Source: Paractinoplanes polyasparticus
GTDB lineage: Bacteria > Actinomycetota > Actinomycetes > Mycobacteriales > Micromonosporaceae
Direction: 5' to 3'
Assembly (NCBI RefSeq): GCF_019710575.1
Contig: NZ_JAHWFK010000007.1
Location: 1 to 64,000, forward strand
DNA: 64,000 bases
The notes beneath the pieces were generated by a model. That model was not told where the DNA came from and did not search any database. It saw only the letters and a list, made by a program, of their open reading frames with translations. Of the stretch, positions 1-9,076 are shown piece by piece. Numbering within the stretch: the first letter of the stretch is position 1; the number at the start of each line of letters is the position of its first letter. The position numbers and the translations under genes were made by a program.

Positions 1-120
1 GGCCAGCGATGCCGAGAGCAGCGCCGCGCAGGCCAGCGATGCCGAGAGCAGCGCCGCGCAGGCCAGCGATGCCGAGAACAGCACCTCGCGGGCCGGCGAT
101 GCCGAGAGCAGCGCCCCGCA
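1..120 (+). repeat. Four 30-bp in-frame tandem repeats
   Basis: Bases 1-30 and 31-60 are identical, and 61-90 and 91-120 are diverged copies. Each unit encodes ten residues, consensus ASDAESSAAQ. Weaker copies in the same 30-base register can be followed to about 300. The array probably continues upstream of the window. Confidence 0.9.
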
Positions 121-1270
121 GAACAGTGCCGTAGAGGCAGCCGCCACGAGTGGTGCCCAGGTCGCCAGTGCGAGTTCGGAAGACAGCGCTGCGGAGAGCA
201 ACGCCGCTCAGAGCAACACCACGGATAGCGACGCCGCGCAGGACAGCGCCGCAGGCGACAGCGCTGCGCTGAGCAGCGCTGAGGCCACCACGAAGACGGG
301 CAGCCCCTCCTCCGCCGGGCAGGCCAGCGCTCCAACGACCAGCGCGAAGAGTGACACCCCGGACGCGAAGGCCAAGGCCGCCGAGGCGCAGGCCAAGGAT
401 CTCCCGGCCGCACCCGCGGCGCCTCAGGACCGTACGCGTGCCGAATTGCCGGCCAATGCACGGCGAAAGCACACCTCGATTGACGACGCCGAACCGCTGA
501 GCCCGGCGCCCGCATTCAATCGTTCGTCCCGCCCGGCCTGGGCTCCCATGCCCGTGCGCCAGTCGCCCGGCGTCACCGTCTTCGGCACGCGCCTGACCTA
601 CGGCCAGGCCGCCGTCGCCGGCGGCGTCCTGCTGCTCATCATCGTGCTGGTGGTCGTGCTCATCGGCGTCCTCGGCAGCGGCGACGGCGGCGACGACGAC
701 CAGTCGCAGCAACCGCCAGTCGTCCCCACCGTCTCGGCCGGCGGCGCGTCGCAGAAACCGGCTGCCGGCGCCCCCAGCAACGCCCCGTCCACGCCGAAGC
801 CCACGGCGCCGTCCAGCCCGGCCGGGCTGGCCCTGCCCAGCACCTGGCGTGTGTACTCGGACGGCTCCGGCTACAAGGTGCCGCTGCCCAAGAGCGCCTC
901 GATCAGGCAGTCCGGCAGCGAGACCCGCATCGAGTGGAACAACCGCCTGCTGCTGATCGACCAGACCGACGAGCCGAAGCCCGACGCGCTCGCCGACTGG
1001 AAGCAGCAGGAGCGGGACCGCGCGGGCCGGGACTACCGGGACTACCAGAAGGTGAAGCTGGTCCCGGTCAGCAACTACTTCAAGCAGGCCGCTGACTGGG
1101 AGTTCTTCTACACCACCAGCAGCGGCAACCCCCAGCACGCGGTGAAGCGCAACATCATCGTCAGCGACAGCCAGGCGTACTCGATCTCCTGGTATGTCTC
1201 ACCCGACGACTGGGACGCCTCGCAGGCCGATCTCAAGCGTGTTTACCAGGGGTTTCAGCCCAAAAAGTAA
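1..1270 (+). CDS. Single-pass membrane protein with Ala/Ser-rich repeat N-terminus (5' partial)
   Basis: The reading frame is open from base 2, so the true start lies upstream of the window. About 200 N-terminal residues are low-complexity Ala/Ser/Asp/Glu/Gln built on a 10-residue repeat (ASDAESSAAQ and variants). One strong hydrophobic segment follows, encoded at about 600-680 (GQAAVAGGVLLLIIVLVV...), then a Pro/Thr/Ser linker. The last roughly 145 residues are a folded-looking, probably extracytoplasmic domain starting LPSTWRVYSDGSGYKV. It ends in TAA at 1268-1270. The architecture recalls actinobacterial proteins with a disordered cytoplasmic part, one membrane helix and an outer sensor domain, but I do not recognise a named family. 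A TTG at 446 could be taken for a start; uninterrupted coding-like sequence upstream argues against it. Confidence 0.75.
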   Translation, partial: ASDAESSAAQASDAESSAAQASDAENSTSRAGDAESSAPQNSAVEAAATSGAQVASASSEDSAAESNAAQSNTTDSDAAQDSAAGDSAALSSAEATTKTGSPSSAGQASAPTTSAKSDTPDAKAKAAEAQAKDLPAAPAAPQDRTRAELPANARRKHTSIDDAEPLSPAPAFNRSSRPAWAPMPVRQSPGVTVFGTRLTYGQAAVAGGVLLLIIVLVVVLIGVLGSGDGGDDDQSQQPPVVPTVSAGGASQKPAAGAPSNAPSTPKPTAPSSPAGLALPSTWRVYSDGSGYKVPLPKSASIRQSGSETRIEWNNRLLLIDQTDEPKPDALADWKQQERDRAGRDYRDYQKVKLVPVSNYFKQAADWEFFYTTSSGNPQHAVKRNIIVSDSQAYSISWYVSPDDWDASQADLKRVYQGFQPKK

Positions 1271-1334
1271 CTCCGGTGAGTGATGACGCGAATGAATGGG
1301 TAGTTCATGTCGCATCACGATCGGGAGGTACGAC

Positions 1335-1556
1335 ATGAACTGCCGACGACACGGCAGGAAGCCCACGATGGCCCTGTGGATGCTGGTCGCCCTGGCTGAC
1401 CTGGCCATTCTCGCCGCCGCGGCGGGTGTTCTGGTCACGATCTCGGTGCTCGTCGCGCTGGCGGTGCTGGCCGGGGGCTTCGTCGCCGCCCGTCCGTTGC
1501 TCACGAGGCGTGCGACCCCCGTAGCCGCAGAATCCGTGATCCGTCGCCGCGCCTGA
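1335..1556 (+). CDS. Small membrane protein
   Basis: 73-residue protein, basic at both ends (MNCRRHGRK at the start, SVIRRRA at the end). About 40 central residues are hydrophobic, enough for one long or two short membrane helices (LWMLVALADLAILAAAAGVLV, ISVLVALAVLAGGFVAA). I chose ATG 1335 because GGGAGG at 1321-1326 sits 8 nt before it; an in-frame ATG at 1296 lacks such a site. The TGA stop is the first three bases of the tandem repeat that follows. Function unknown. Confidence 0.6.
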   Translation: MNCRRHGRKPTMALWMLVALADLAILAAAAGVLVTISVLVALAVLAGGFVAARPLLTRRATPVAAESVIRRRA

Positions 1557-1703
1557 CAAAGCCGCCGCCTGACAAAGCCGCCGCCTGACAAAGCCGCTGC
1601 ATGACAAAAGCCGCTGCATGACAAAAGCCGCTGCATGACAAGAGCCGCCGCCTGACAACGGTCGTCGCCTGACAACGGTCGTCGCCTGACAAAGGTCGCC
1701 GCG
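1554..1703. repeat. Nine tandem 16/17-bp TGACAA repeats
   Basis: TGACAA recurs at 1554, 1570, 1586, 1602, 1619, 1636, 1653, 1670 and 1687, that is three 16-bp steps then five of 17 bp. Units form sub-types: TGACAAAGCCGCCGCC (first two), TGACAAAAGCCGCTGCA (two central copies) and TGACAACGGTCGTCGCC (1653 and 1670). The array fills most of the space between the small membrane protein and the M50-like gene. The first unit supplies the stop codon of the upstream gene. Confidence 0.92.
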
Positions 1704-1762
1704 CAACAGAAGTCCCGCGCGTACCAGGACCCGCATAGCGAGATCGGATACAGTTCCGCGCT

Positions 1763-2497
1763 GTGTCGATCGAAGGCGTGACTGACTTCTGGGACAAGCT
1801 GCTCGGTGCCCAACCGGACCCGCCCGGTCTGCTGGTGCTGCTCACCGCGCTGGCCGGCCTGCTCGCGGTGGCCTTCCGCCCGGTGTGGCGGATCGCCCGC
1901 AACGCCGTGACGATCGCCCATGAGGGCGGGCACGCTTTGTTCGCCCTGCTCACCGGGCGCAGACTGCGCGGCATCCGGCTCGAGTTCGACACTTCCGGCC
2001 TGACGCTGTCGTCGGGCCGCCCGACTGGCCCCGGGATGATGCTCACCCTGCTGGGCGGCTACATAGCGCCGTCGCTGGTTGGCCTGCTGGGCGCCTGGCT
2101 GCTCGGGGGCAATCGCATCACGCTGCTGCTCTGGCTGGCCGTGGTGCTCCTGCTGCTCATGCTCATCAACATCCGGAACCTCTTCGGCGTGCTCTCCCTG
2201 GTCGTCACGGGCGCCATCGTCTTCGCGGTCTCGTGGTACGCGACACCGGAAGTGCAAGCCGCTTTCGCGTACGCCGGGGTGTGGTTCCTGCTCTTCGGCG
2301 GCGTACGCCCGGTCTTCGAACTCCAGAGCCTGCGCCGGCGCGGCCGCATGCCCGAGTCCGACGCCGACCAGCTGGCCCACGTCACCCACGTGCCCGCCAT
2401 CTTCTGGGTCGGCATCTTCCTGGCCGTCAACCTCGCCGCCCTGGTCGCAGGCGCCTTCCTGCTCGCCGGCCAGTGGCTCCCGGCAACCACTTCTTGA
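1763..2497 (+). CDS. M50-like integral membrane metallopeptidase (copy 1)
   Basis: 244 residues, mostly hydrophobic with about six membrane segments. Near residue 53 the motif AHEGGHALF carries the HExxH-type zinc site of site-2-protease-like peptidases, and IRNLFGV near residue 137 lies in the conserved core. This matches actinobacterial M50 family (PF13398-like) proteins of unknown substrate. GTG 1763 opens the frame just past the tandem repeat. The gene at 3042 is a diverged paralogue in the same orientation, sharing the HEGGH motif, the (I/V)RN(L/V)FG motif and the C-terminal FW(V/L)G segment. Activity is inferred from the motif only. Confidence 0.75.
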   Translation: MSIEGVTDFWDKLLGAQPDPPGLLVLLTALAGLLAVAFRPVWRIARNAVTIAHEGGHALFALLTGRRLRGIRLEFDTSGLTLSSGRPTGPGMMLTLLGGYIAPSLVGLLGAWLLGGNRITLLLWLAVVLLLLMLINIRNLFGVLSLVVTGAIVFAVSWYATPEVQAAFAYAGVWFLLFGGVRPVFELQSLRRRGRMPESDADQLAHVTHVPAIFWVGIFLAVNLAALVAGAFLLAGQWLPATTS

Positions 2498-2521
2498 TCT
2501 TCATTTCGCGGCCCCATCCGC

Positions 2522-2687
2522 AGGTTCTGTTTCGTAGTTGAGGCGGGGCTGCGGCGAGGCCCAGATCCCGCCTGGCGGCGTCCCGTGAAAACCCGGTTCC
2601 AACACCGGGAGCCGGGCTTCCACGGGCCACCACCAGACGAAATCTGGACCGCGCCTCGCTCCCACCCCAACTACGAAACAGAACCTA
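2522..2687. repeat. MITE-like 166-bp imperfect palindrome
   Basis: The ends are a perfect 19-bp inverted repeat: 2522-2540 (AGGTTCTGTTTCGTAGTTG) and its complement at 2669-2687. Pairing continues inwards with interruptions: GCGAGGC...CCAGAT near 2553-2566 against ATCTGG...GCCTCGC near 2643-2660, and CCTGGCGGCG...CCCGTG against CACGGGCCACCACCAG. The middle has a CCCGG/CCGGG hairpin. It contains no ORF. It looks like a miniature inverted-repeat element or a very long RNA hairpin. I could not identify a target-site duplication. Confidence 0.7.
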
Positions 2688-3041
2688 GCCCCCTCCCACC
2701 AAGGGGCATGTGAGGGACAGTAGGCGCCGGCGGCCGGCGGGGTGGCTCGTTGTCCACAGGCGACGACGGTCGGAAACGGAGTCGTGCACAGGGCGACACC
2801 GTCCGGCCCGACCACCACGGCGGCGGCCGGGGCACTCGGCCGCAGCGGCCGCGGACAGGCCGTCAACCACGGCGGCAGCGGGCAGGGTGCCTGGCCAGGA
2901 CGGCGCCGGACAAGGTGCCCGGCGTGGCAGTGGTGGGCACTCCGCAGGCATGAATGGCAATCACGGAACGCCACCTTCAGGTCACGTATCCGGACCAAAG
3001 GGTGATGGGGCGGGTGCGTCGGGGGCGTTAGCTTCCGGGGC
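2688..3041. other. Intergenic region without a recognisable gene
   Basis: About 350 bp of GC-rich sequence between the palindrome and the second M50-like gene. It contains one actinobacterial-consensus DnaA box (TTGTCCACA, 2750-2758). ORFs crossing it are Arg/Pro-rich artefacts of base composition. No convincing promoter was found. Confidence 0.6.
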
Positions 3042-3697
3042 ATGGATGATCCGGGGCTGGCGTGGACGACGGCGGTGCTCGCCTTTGTCGCGGCTGTGCC
3101 GCTGTGGCGGGTCACCACGCACGCCATCACGATTGCCCATGAGGGTGGGCATGCCATGTTCGGGTCGCTCACCGGGTTGTTCGTCAAGAAGGTGCGGGTG
3201 GATCGGGGCGGCGGCGGCTCGACCGCCTACCGGCAGGAGAAATGGTCGGTCCTGCAGACCTTGGCGGCGGGGCTGGCCGGCTACCTCGGCCCTTCGATCT
3301 TCGGGCTGGCCGGCGCGTGGATGCTGGTGCGCGGCATCAGTCCCCGGTCGATCCTGCTCATGACCCTGGTGCTGCTGGCCGTGCTGCTGGTCATGGTGCG
3401 CAACGTGTTCGGGTTCATCGCGGTGCCGGCGACCGGCGCGCTCGTGTGGACAGTCGCGATGCGCGCGAGTGCGGACGTCCAGCTCGTGTTCACGTACATC
3501 TGGATCTGGTTTCTGCTGATGGGCGGCACCCGGCAGATCCCCGAGCTGTACGGCAACTGGAAGAACGGCGGCGAACCGGACACCGGCACGCTGGCCAAGG
3601 CGACCGGTCTGTCCGATGCGTTCTTCGTGGCGCTGTTCTGGCTGGGCTCGATGGTCGCGTTGGTCTACGGCGGCGTCCTGCTGCTGACCAACCCCGT

Positions 3698-3701
<4 letters not shown>
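3042..3701 (+). CDS. M50-like integral membrane metallopeptidase (copy 2)
   Basis: 219 residues with the same layout as the copy at 1763: [14 protein letters not shown] near residue 31 (zinc site), several membrane helices, and VRNVFGF near residue 124. The segment after the metal motif is charged ([11 protein letters not shown]). The C-terminal hydrophobic segment [13 protein letters not shown] matches FWVGIFLAVNLAA of copy 1. It ends 4 bp inside the convergent carboxylase gene. No strong ribosome site precedes ATG 3042. The substrate is unknown. Confidence 0.75.
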
Positions 3702-5251
<1,550 letters not shown>

Positions 5252-5334
5252 GGTGGCTTCCTGCGCTCTCCACGGGCGGCGGTGTACTGGTCAGTAATGA
5301 TCGTAGTGCGGTAGCAGGCCTCGCGCCGCTACGC

Positions 5335-6447
5335 GTGCGTTTCGCACTCAATGCCCCATTCGTTACCTGTGTCGTGACCAACTGGATGACCGCGGCCGGG
5401 ATCGCCCTCATCGCCGGCGGGCTCGCCACGCTGATCTGCTTCCGATCCGTGCTGTTCGGCCGGGGCAGCCGCCGCGCCGGGCGCAATGCGCACACTGCCG
5501 AGGCGGCCGACATCCAGGCCAAGCCTCGCGGTACGAGGGGAAGCCGGCGGCGCGGCCGGGCGCCGGAACCGCTGATCCCGCCGGCCGAGGAGGAGGCGCG
5601 GGGAGCGCTGGCGTCGATCGGGCTGGCCGAGGAGGGCGAAGAGCCTTTTTCGTACGAGGATGATCCGCGCGCCGCCTCGGCGGAGCCGGAACGCGTGCTC
5701 GCCGACTTCCTGCCCGAACCCGTCGAGTTCGCGCCCGAGTCCGTCGAGTCCGACGACTTCGCGCCCGAGCCCCTCGATTTCGTCCCCGAGCCCGTCGATC
5801 ACGGCCCCGAGCTCGCTGAGCTGGTCGGACTCGAGCTCGTGCCCGACCTGGAGCTCGACCCGGTTCCCGGCTTCGACGACCTCGACGACGACGAGCCGGA
5901 CTATGCGGGCGAGCGCTACGGCCACCGCATCCAGGGCTGGGTCCGCCCCGACTACCGGCACGTCCCCGAGGAGCCCCCGTCCGGCGAGTACTGGACGCCG
6001 ATCCCGGTCGATCTCGACCCGGACCCCGAGCCCTCGGCCAAGGGCTACGGCTGGCCGTCACCCGTCGAGCGCCTCCCTTCCGTCCCCGACTACGAACCGG
6101 CCACCGGCTTCGACCTGGCCCCGGTCGAGCACGAGCCGACCGAGGTGGTCTCGGCCCGGTCCGACGAGCAACGGTTCGGGCTGCCGCGCAGCTGGTCCGC
6201 CCGCAACGAGAAGCGGGCAGGCCGCGCGGAGAAGCAGGAGAGCCGCAGCGACCGCCGGGAAAGACGCGAGTGGCGTACGGAGAACGAAGCGCTCCCCACC
6301 ACCCAGCTCTTCGCCGCCGTCTCCGACGACCAGCCGCCCGCCCGCCGTCGCCGCCCGCGCCCCCGCCCTCGCCCGTCCGTCGAACCCCCCGACCGCAGCA
6401 CCCGCGTATATGTCAGCCGTCACGCCGCCGAGCCCCCGCCCAGATAG
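5335..6447 (+). CDS. Acidic repeat-containing hypothetical protein with N-terminal membrane segment
   Basis: Up to 370 residues. An N-terminal hydrophobic stretch (MTAAGIALIAGGLATLICF) could be one membrane helix. Next comes a basic patch, then a strongly acidic Pro-rich region with repeats of the form EPVEFAPE / EPLDFVPE / EPVDHGPE, and a basic Arg/Lys-rich C-terminal third (RSDRRERREW, RRRRPRPRPRP). The start is uncertain: GTG 5335 gives the longest frame, while ATG 5386 would begin right at the hydrophobic segment. It lies between pccB and birA and stops 16 bp before birA. I recognise no family. The protein is probably largely disordered. Confidence 0.55.
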   Translation: MRFALNAPFVTCVVTNWMTAAGIALIAGGLATLICFRSVLFGRGSRRAGRNAHTAEAADIQAKPRGTRGSRRRGRAPEPLIPPAEEEARGALASIGLAEEGEEPFSYEDDPRAASAEPERVLADFLPEPVEFAPESVESDDFAPEPLDFVPEPVDHGPELAELVGLELVPDLELDPVPGFDDLDDDEPDYAGERYGHRIQGWVRPDYRHVPEEPPSGEYWTPIPVDLDPDPEPSAKGYGWPSPVERLPSVPDYEPATGFDLAPVEHEPTEVVSARSDEQRFGLPRSWSARNEKRAGRAEKQESRSDRRERREWRTENEALPTTQLFAAVSDDQPPARRRRPRPRPRPSVEPPDRSTRVYVSRHAAEPPPR

Positions 6448-6463
6448 AGGTTAGGCTCGGCGA

Positions 6464-7315
6464 ATGTCCTCGCCGTTCACGGACCTCGACCGACCTCCGC
6501 TGTCACCGCGCTCGCTCGAACGCGCCCTGGTGACCCCGGGCAGCCTGTGGACGCGGGTCGAGGTCGTCGCCGAGACGGCCTCCACGAACGCCGACGTCGG
6601 CGCCGCCGTCGCCAAGGGCGAACCCGAGGGCCTGGTCGTCGTGGCCGAACAGCAGACCGCGGGCCGGGGCCGCCGCGACCGGCAGTGGGTCTCTCCGGCC
6701 CGGGCCGGTCTTACCCTGAGTGTCCTGTTGCGACCGGGCCGCCCCGACCGTGAGCACGAGTGGCGCACCCTGTCGCCGGCCACGTTCGGCTGGCTGCCGC
6801 TGCTGGCGGGCGTGGCGTTGCGCGACGCGGTCGAGCGGGTGGCCGAGGTCGAGGCGACCCTGAAGTGGCCGAACGACCTGCTCGTGGGCGAGCGCAAGTG
6901 CGCCGGAATCCTGGCCGAGGTGTCCGGCGACGCGGTCGTGGTCGGGCTCGGGCTCAACGTGACGACCCGCGCCGAGGAACTTCCCGAGACCAATGGGCTG
7001 CCCGCCACCTCGCTGCGGGTGGCCGGCGCCGCCGTGACCGACCGCGACCCGCTGCTGCGGGCACTGCTGCGCGGCTTCGCCTCGTGGTACGCGGGGTGGC
7101 GCGAGGCGGGCGGCGACGCGGAGATGTCCGGGCTGCTCGCGGCGTACCGCCGGAGCTGCTCGACGATCGGCCGGCAGGTGCGGGTGCTGCTGCCGGCGGG
7201 CGAGACGCTGACCGGCGAGGCGACCGAGGTGGACGCGGCCGGCCAGTTGGTCGTCCGGACGGCGGACGGCGCCGAGCATCGTGTCTCGGCGGGTGACGTG
7301 CTGCACGTACGCTGA
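6464..7315 (+). CDS. birA: Biotin--[acetyl-CoA-carboxylase] ligase
   Basis: 283 residues. It activates biotin with ATP and attaches it to the carrier-domain lysine of biotin enzymes, presumably the alpha partner of the carboxylase encoded at 3698. The catalytic motif AGRGRRDRQW is near residue 66 (family form GRGRRGR; the last Gly is Asp here). KWPNDLLV is near residue 133 and KCAGILAEV follows, all in the ligase domain. A C-terminal SH3-like domain (EATEVDAAGQLVVR) is present. There is no N-terminal DNA-binding domain, so it is a monofunctional ligase. A TAGGCT -10 box at 6452-6457, six bases before ATG, suggests a leaderless mRNA. Confidence 0.93.
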   Translation: MSSPFTDLDRPPLSPRSLERALVTPGSLWTRVEVVAETASTNADVGAAVAKGEPEGLVVVAEQQTAGRGRRDRQWVSPARAGLTLSVLLRPGRPDREHEWRTLSPATFGWLPLLAGVALRDAVERVAEVEATLKWPNDLLVGERKCAGILAEVSGDAVVVGLGLNVTTRAEELPETNGLPATSLRVAGAAVTDRDPLLRALLRGFASWYAGWREAGGDAEMSGLLAAYRRSCSTIGRQVRVLLPAGETLTGEATEVDAAGQLVVRTADGAEHRVSAGDVLHVR

Positions 7316-7319
7316 CCGC

Positions 7320-7895
7320 GTGGCGTTCCCCGCTGAAGTTCTCGCCGAGGAGGAGGAGCTCGTCCTCCACCTGCATCCGCACTGGAAGACGGCCCTGGGT
7401 CCCGGCCTGCTCGTGCTGATCGCCGTCGTCGTGACCGCCGTGGCCTGGGTGATGCTGCCCGTCACCGAGGGCGGCCGCATCGCGTTCCTGGTGGTCGCGG
7501 CCATCATGGTCTATCAGGGCGTCCGGTACGGCGTGGCGCCCCTGGTGGTCTGGCGGTGCACCCACTACGTGCTGACCGACGAGCGGATCCTGCTGCAGGA
7601 CGGCGTGATCGCGCGGGAGCGGCGGGACCTGCCGCTCAACCGGGTCAACGACCACGTGGTGACCCAGTCGGTGCTCGACCGGCTGTTCGGCACGGGCACC
7701 CTCAAGATCGACTCAATCGGTGAGCGGGCCGTGGTGCTGACCGCCGTGCCGCGGGCCCAGCAGGTGCAGACGCTGCTCTACGAGCTGATCGAGCAGGACC
7801 GTCTGTTGCGCCCCGATGACGATGACGCCGACGAGGACGAGCGCGAGGTCCCCGTACAACGAAAAGGGTTTCTGTTCAAGAAGCAGCGCGGCTAG
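7320..7895 (+). CDS. PH domain (YdbT/bPH2-like) membrane protein
   Basis: 191 residues. An N-terminal soluble stretch (VLAEEEELVLHLHPHWKT) leads into two membrane helices (LGPGLLVLIAVVVTAVAWVML; IAFLVVAAIMVYQGVRYG). A bacterial pleckstrin-homology domain follows, with TDERILLQDGVIARERRDLPLNRVNDH, and the protein ends in an acidic then basic tail. I chose GTG 7320, 4 bp after birA, because TACGCT at 7308-7313 lies six bases before it. A longer frame from 7281 would overlap birA. Family members are membrane-associated proteins without a known enzyme activity. It converges on the GtrA gene with a 4-bp overlap. Confidence 0.8.
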   Translation: MAFPAEVLAEEEELVLHLHPHWKTALGPGLLVLIAVVVTAVAWVMLPVTEGGRIAFLVVAAIMVYQGVRYGVAPLVVWRCTHYVLTDERILLQDGVIARERRDLPLNRVNDHVVTQSVLDRLFGTGTLKIDSIGERAVVLTAVPRAQQVQTLLYELIEQDRLLRPDDDDADEDEREVPVQRKGFLFKKQRG

Positions 7896-8434
7896 CGTCG
7901 AGCGTCGAGCTGCGCGACGCTGCCCGGCTCGTCCTCGGCGCTCAGCTCGGCCAGGCCGGCCACCGCGTCCAGCTCGGCGAGGTCACCCTCGTGACCGTCG
8001 ACCGGCGGCTTGAGGAAGACGAAGGTGCGGTAGGCCCAGAAGCGGAACACCGTGGCGATCACGATGCCGGCCGCGGTGACGGCCATGAACGCGTGCGCGT
8101 CGTTCGCCTCGGTCAGGCCGAAGCCGTACTTGCCGACGGCGATCGACCCGGACTGGATGACCATGCCGACCAGGTTGAAGCCGAAGAAGAGCGTGTACTC
8201 CCGGCGCAGGGCGGTGCGGCTGTGTTTGCGGTAGGTCCAGTACCGGTTGGCGATGTACGCCAGGGTGGTCGTCACCACCGTGGCGATGACGCTGGCCTTG
8301 ACGGCGCCGATGGGCAGTGCGACCCACGTGATCACCAGGTAGAGCAGAGTGTTTCCGGCACCGATCACGCCGAATGCCAGGACTTCCGGGGCAAGACGGC
8401 GCAGGTGTTCCGTCAGCGCACGAGCTGAGGGCAT
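7892..8434 (-). CDS. GtrA family membrane protein (second of pair)
   Basis: 180 residues with four hydrophobic helices and the GtrA-family features FGVIGAGNTLLYLVITW at the N-terminus, YIANRYWTYRKH in the middle and FRFWAYRTFVF at the end. GtrA proteins are thought to flip or carry polyprenyl-phosphate-linked sugars for cell-surface glycosylation. It lies 27 bp after a paralogous GtrA gene. Both follow a sigma-factor gene, so all three are probably one operon. AAGG precedes ATG 8434. The C-terminal tail is acidic. Confidence 0.88.
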   Translation of the reverse strand: MPSARALTEHLRRLAPEVLAFGVIGAGNTLLYLVITWVALPIGAVKASVIATVVTTTLAYIANRYWTYRKHSRTALRREYTLFFGFNLVGMVIQSGSIAVGKYGFGLTEANDAHAFMAVTAAGIVIATVFRFWAYRTFVFLKPPVDGHEGDLAELDAVAGLAELSAEDEPGSVAQLDARR

Positions 8435-8461
8435 TGAGCAACCTTACGGGAGAGAGGGCAA

Positions 8462-9076
8462 TTACGCCGTGTCACGAACGGGGGCTGGCGGCGGGGTTGG
8501 CCCGGCCGCGCTGTTCTCGTGTCGTGGTGGCGTGCCCGGCGGGGTCGAGGCCGGGAAGACGAACCGGCGGTAGGACCAGAATCGGAACAGCGAGCCGGCG
8601 GCGGTGCCGACCAGCTGGCCCGAGATGTTGTCCGCGAGCTGGGTCTGGAAGACGGGTGAGAGCTGCCCGAGACCGTAGTGGCTGATCGCCAGGCAGGCGA
8701 GACCGATCCCCAGGCCTATGGCGTTGAGCACGAAGAAGACCGTGTACTGCCGGGCCATGTTGGCGTGGGCGCGGTGACGCCACGTCCAGAACCGGTTGCC
8801 GAGGAAGGCGAACGTGGTGGCGATCACCGTCGAGATGGTCTTGGCGATCAGCGTCTCGAAGCCGGCCTGGAGCAGCACGTTGAAGATCGCCACGTCGATG
8901 GCGAACGCGACGCCGCCGACCGTGCCGAACTTGCCCAGCTCGCGAATGAGTGCCCGGAGCCGGTAGCGCAAGCCGGACGGCTGCGGCGACGAGGATGCGG
9001 GCACGGTCCCGAGAGTACCGGGGGCAGTCACGGACCGCTGTTTTCGTTGGCGAGTCTTAACCGCTTGATCCCGCAT
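8462..9076 (-). CDS. GtrA family membrane protein (first of pair)
   Basis: 204 residues. After a basic N-terminal tail it has the same core as its neighbour: KFGTVGGVAFAIDVAIFNVLL, FLGNRFWTWRHR, a third helix and SLFRFWSYRRFVFP. The chosen ATG 9076 overlaps the 3' end of the sigma-factor gene by 20 bp, which implies translational coupling. A longer frame upstream would lie inside the sigma gene. The tandem paralogues suggest two lipid-linked sugar carriers, or subunits of one, but no glycosyltransferase is adjacent. Confidence 0.85.
   Translation of the reverse strand: MRDQAVKTRQRKQRSVTAPGTLGTVPASSSPQPSGLRYRLRALIRELGKFGTVGGVAFAIDVAIFNVLLQAGFETLIAKTISTVIATTFAFLGNRFWTWRHRAHANMARQYTVFFVLNAIGLGIGLACLAISHYGLGQLSPVFQTQLADNISGQLVGTAAGSLFRFWSYRRFVFPASTPPGTPPRHENSAAGPTPPPAPVRDTA

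Noticed and set aside
1305..2389. Long minus-strand ORFs through the TGACAA repeat and over the first M50-like gene
   Set aside because: They are antisense to better genes, have repeat-derived Arg/Leu-rich sequence (RRRPLSGDDRCQ...) and no domain match.
2710..3363. ORFs in the gap before the second M50-like gene
   Set aside because: Arg/Pro/Gly-rich translations typical of non-coding GC-rich DNA; one overlaps the M50-like gene in another frame.
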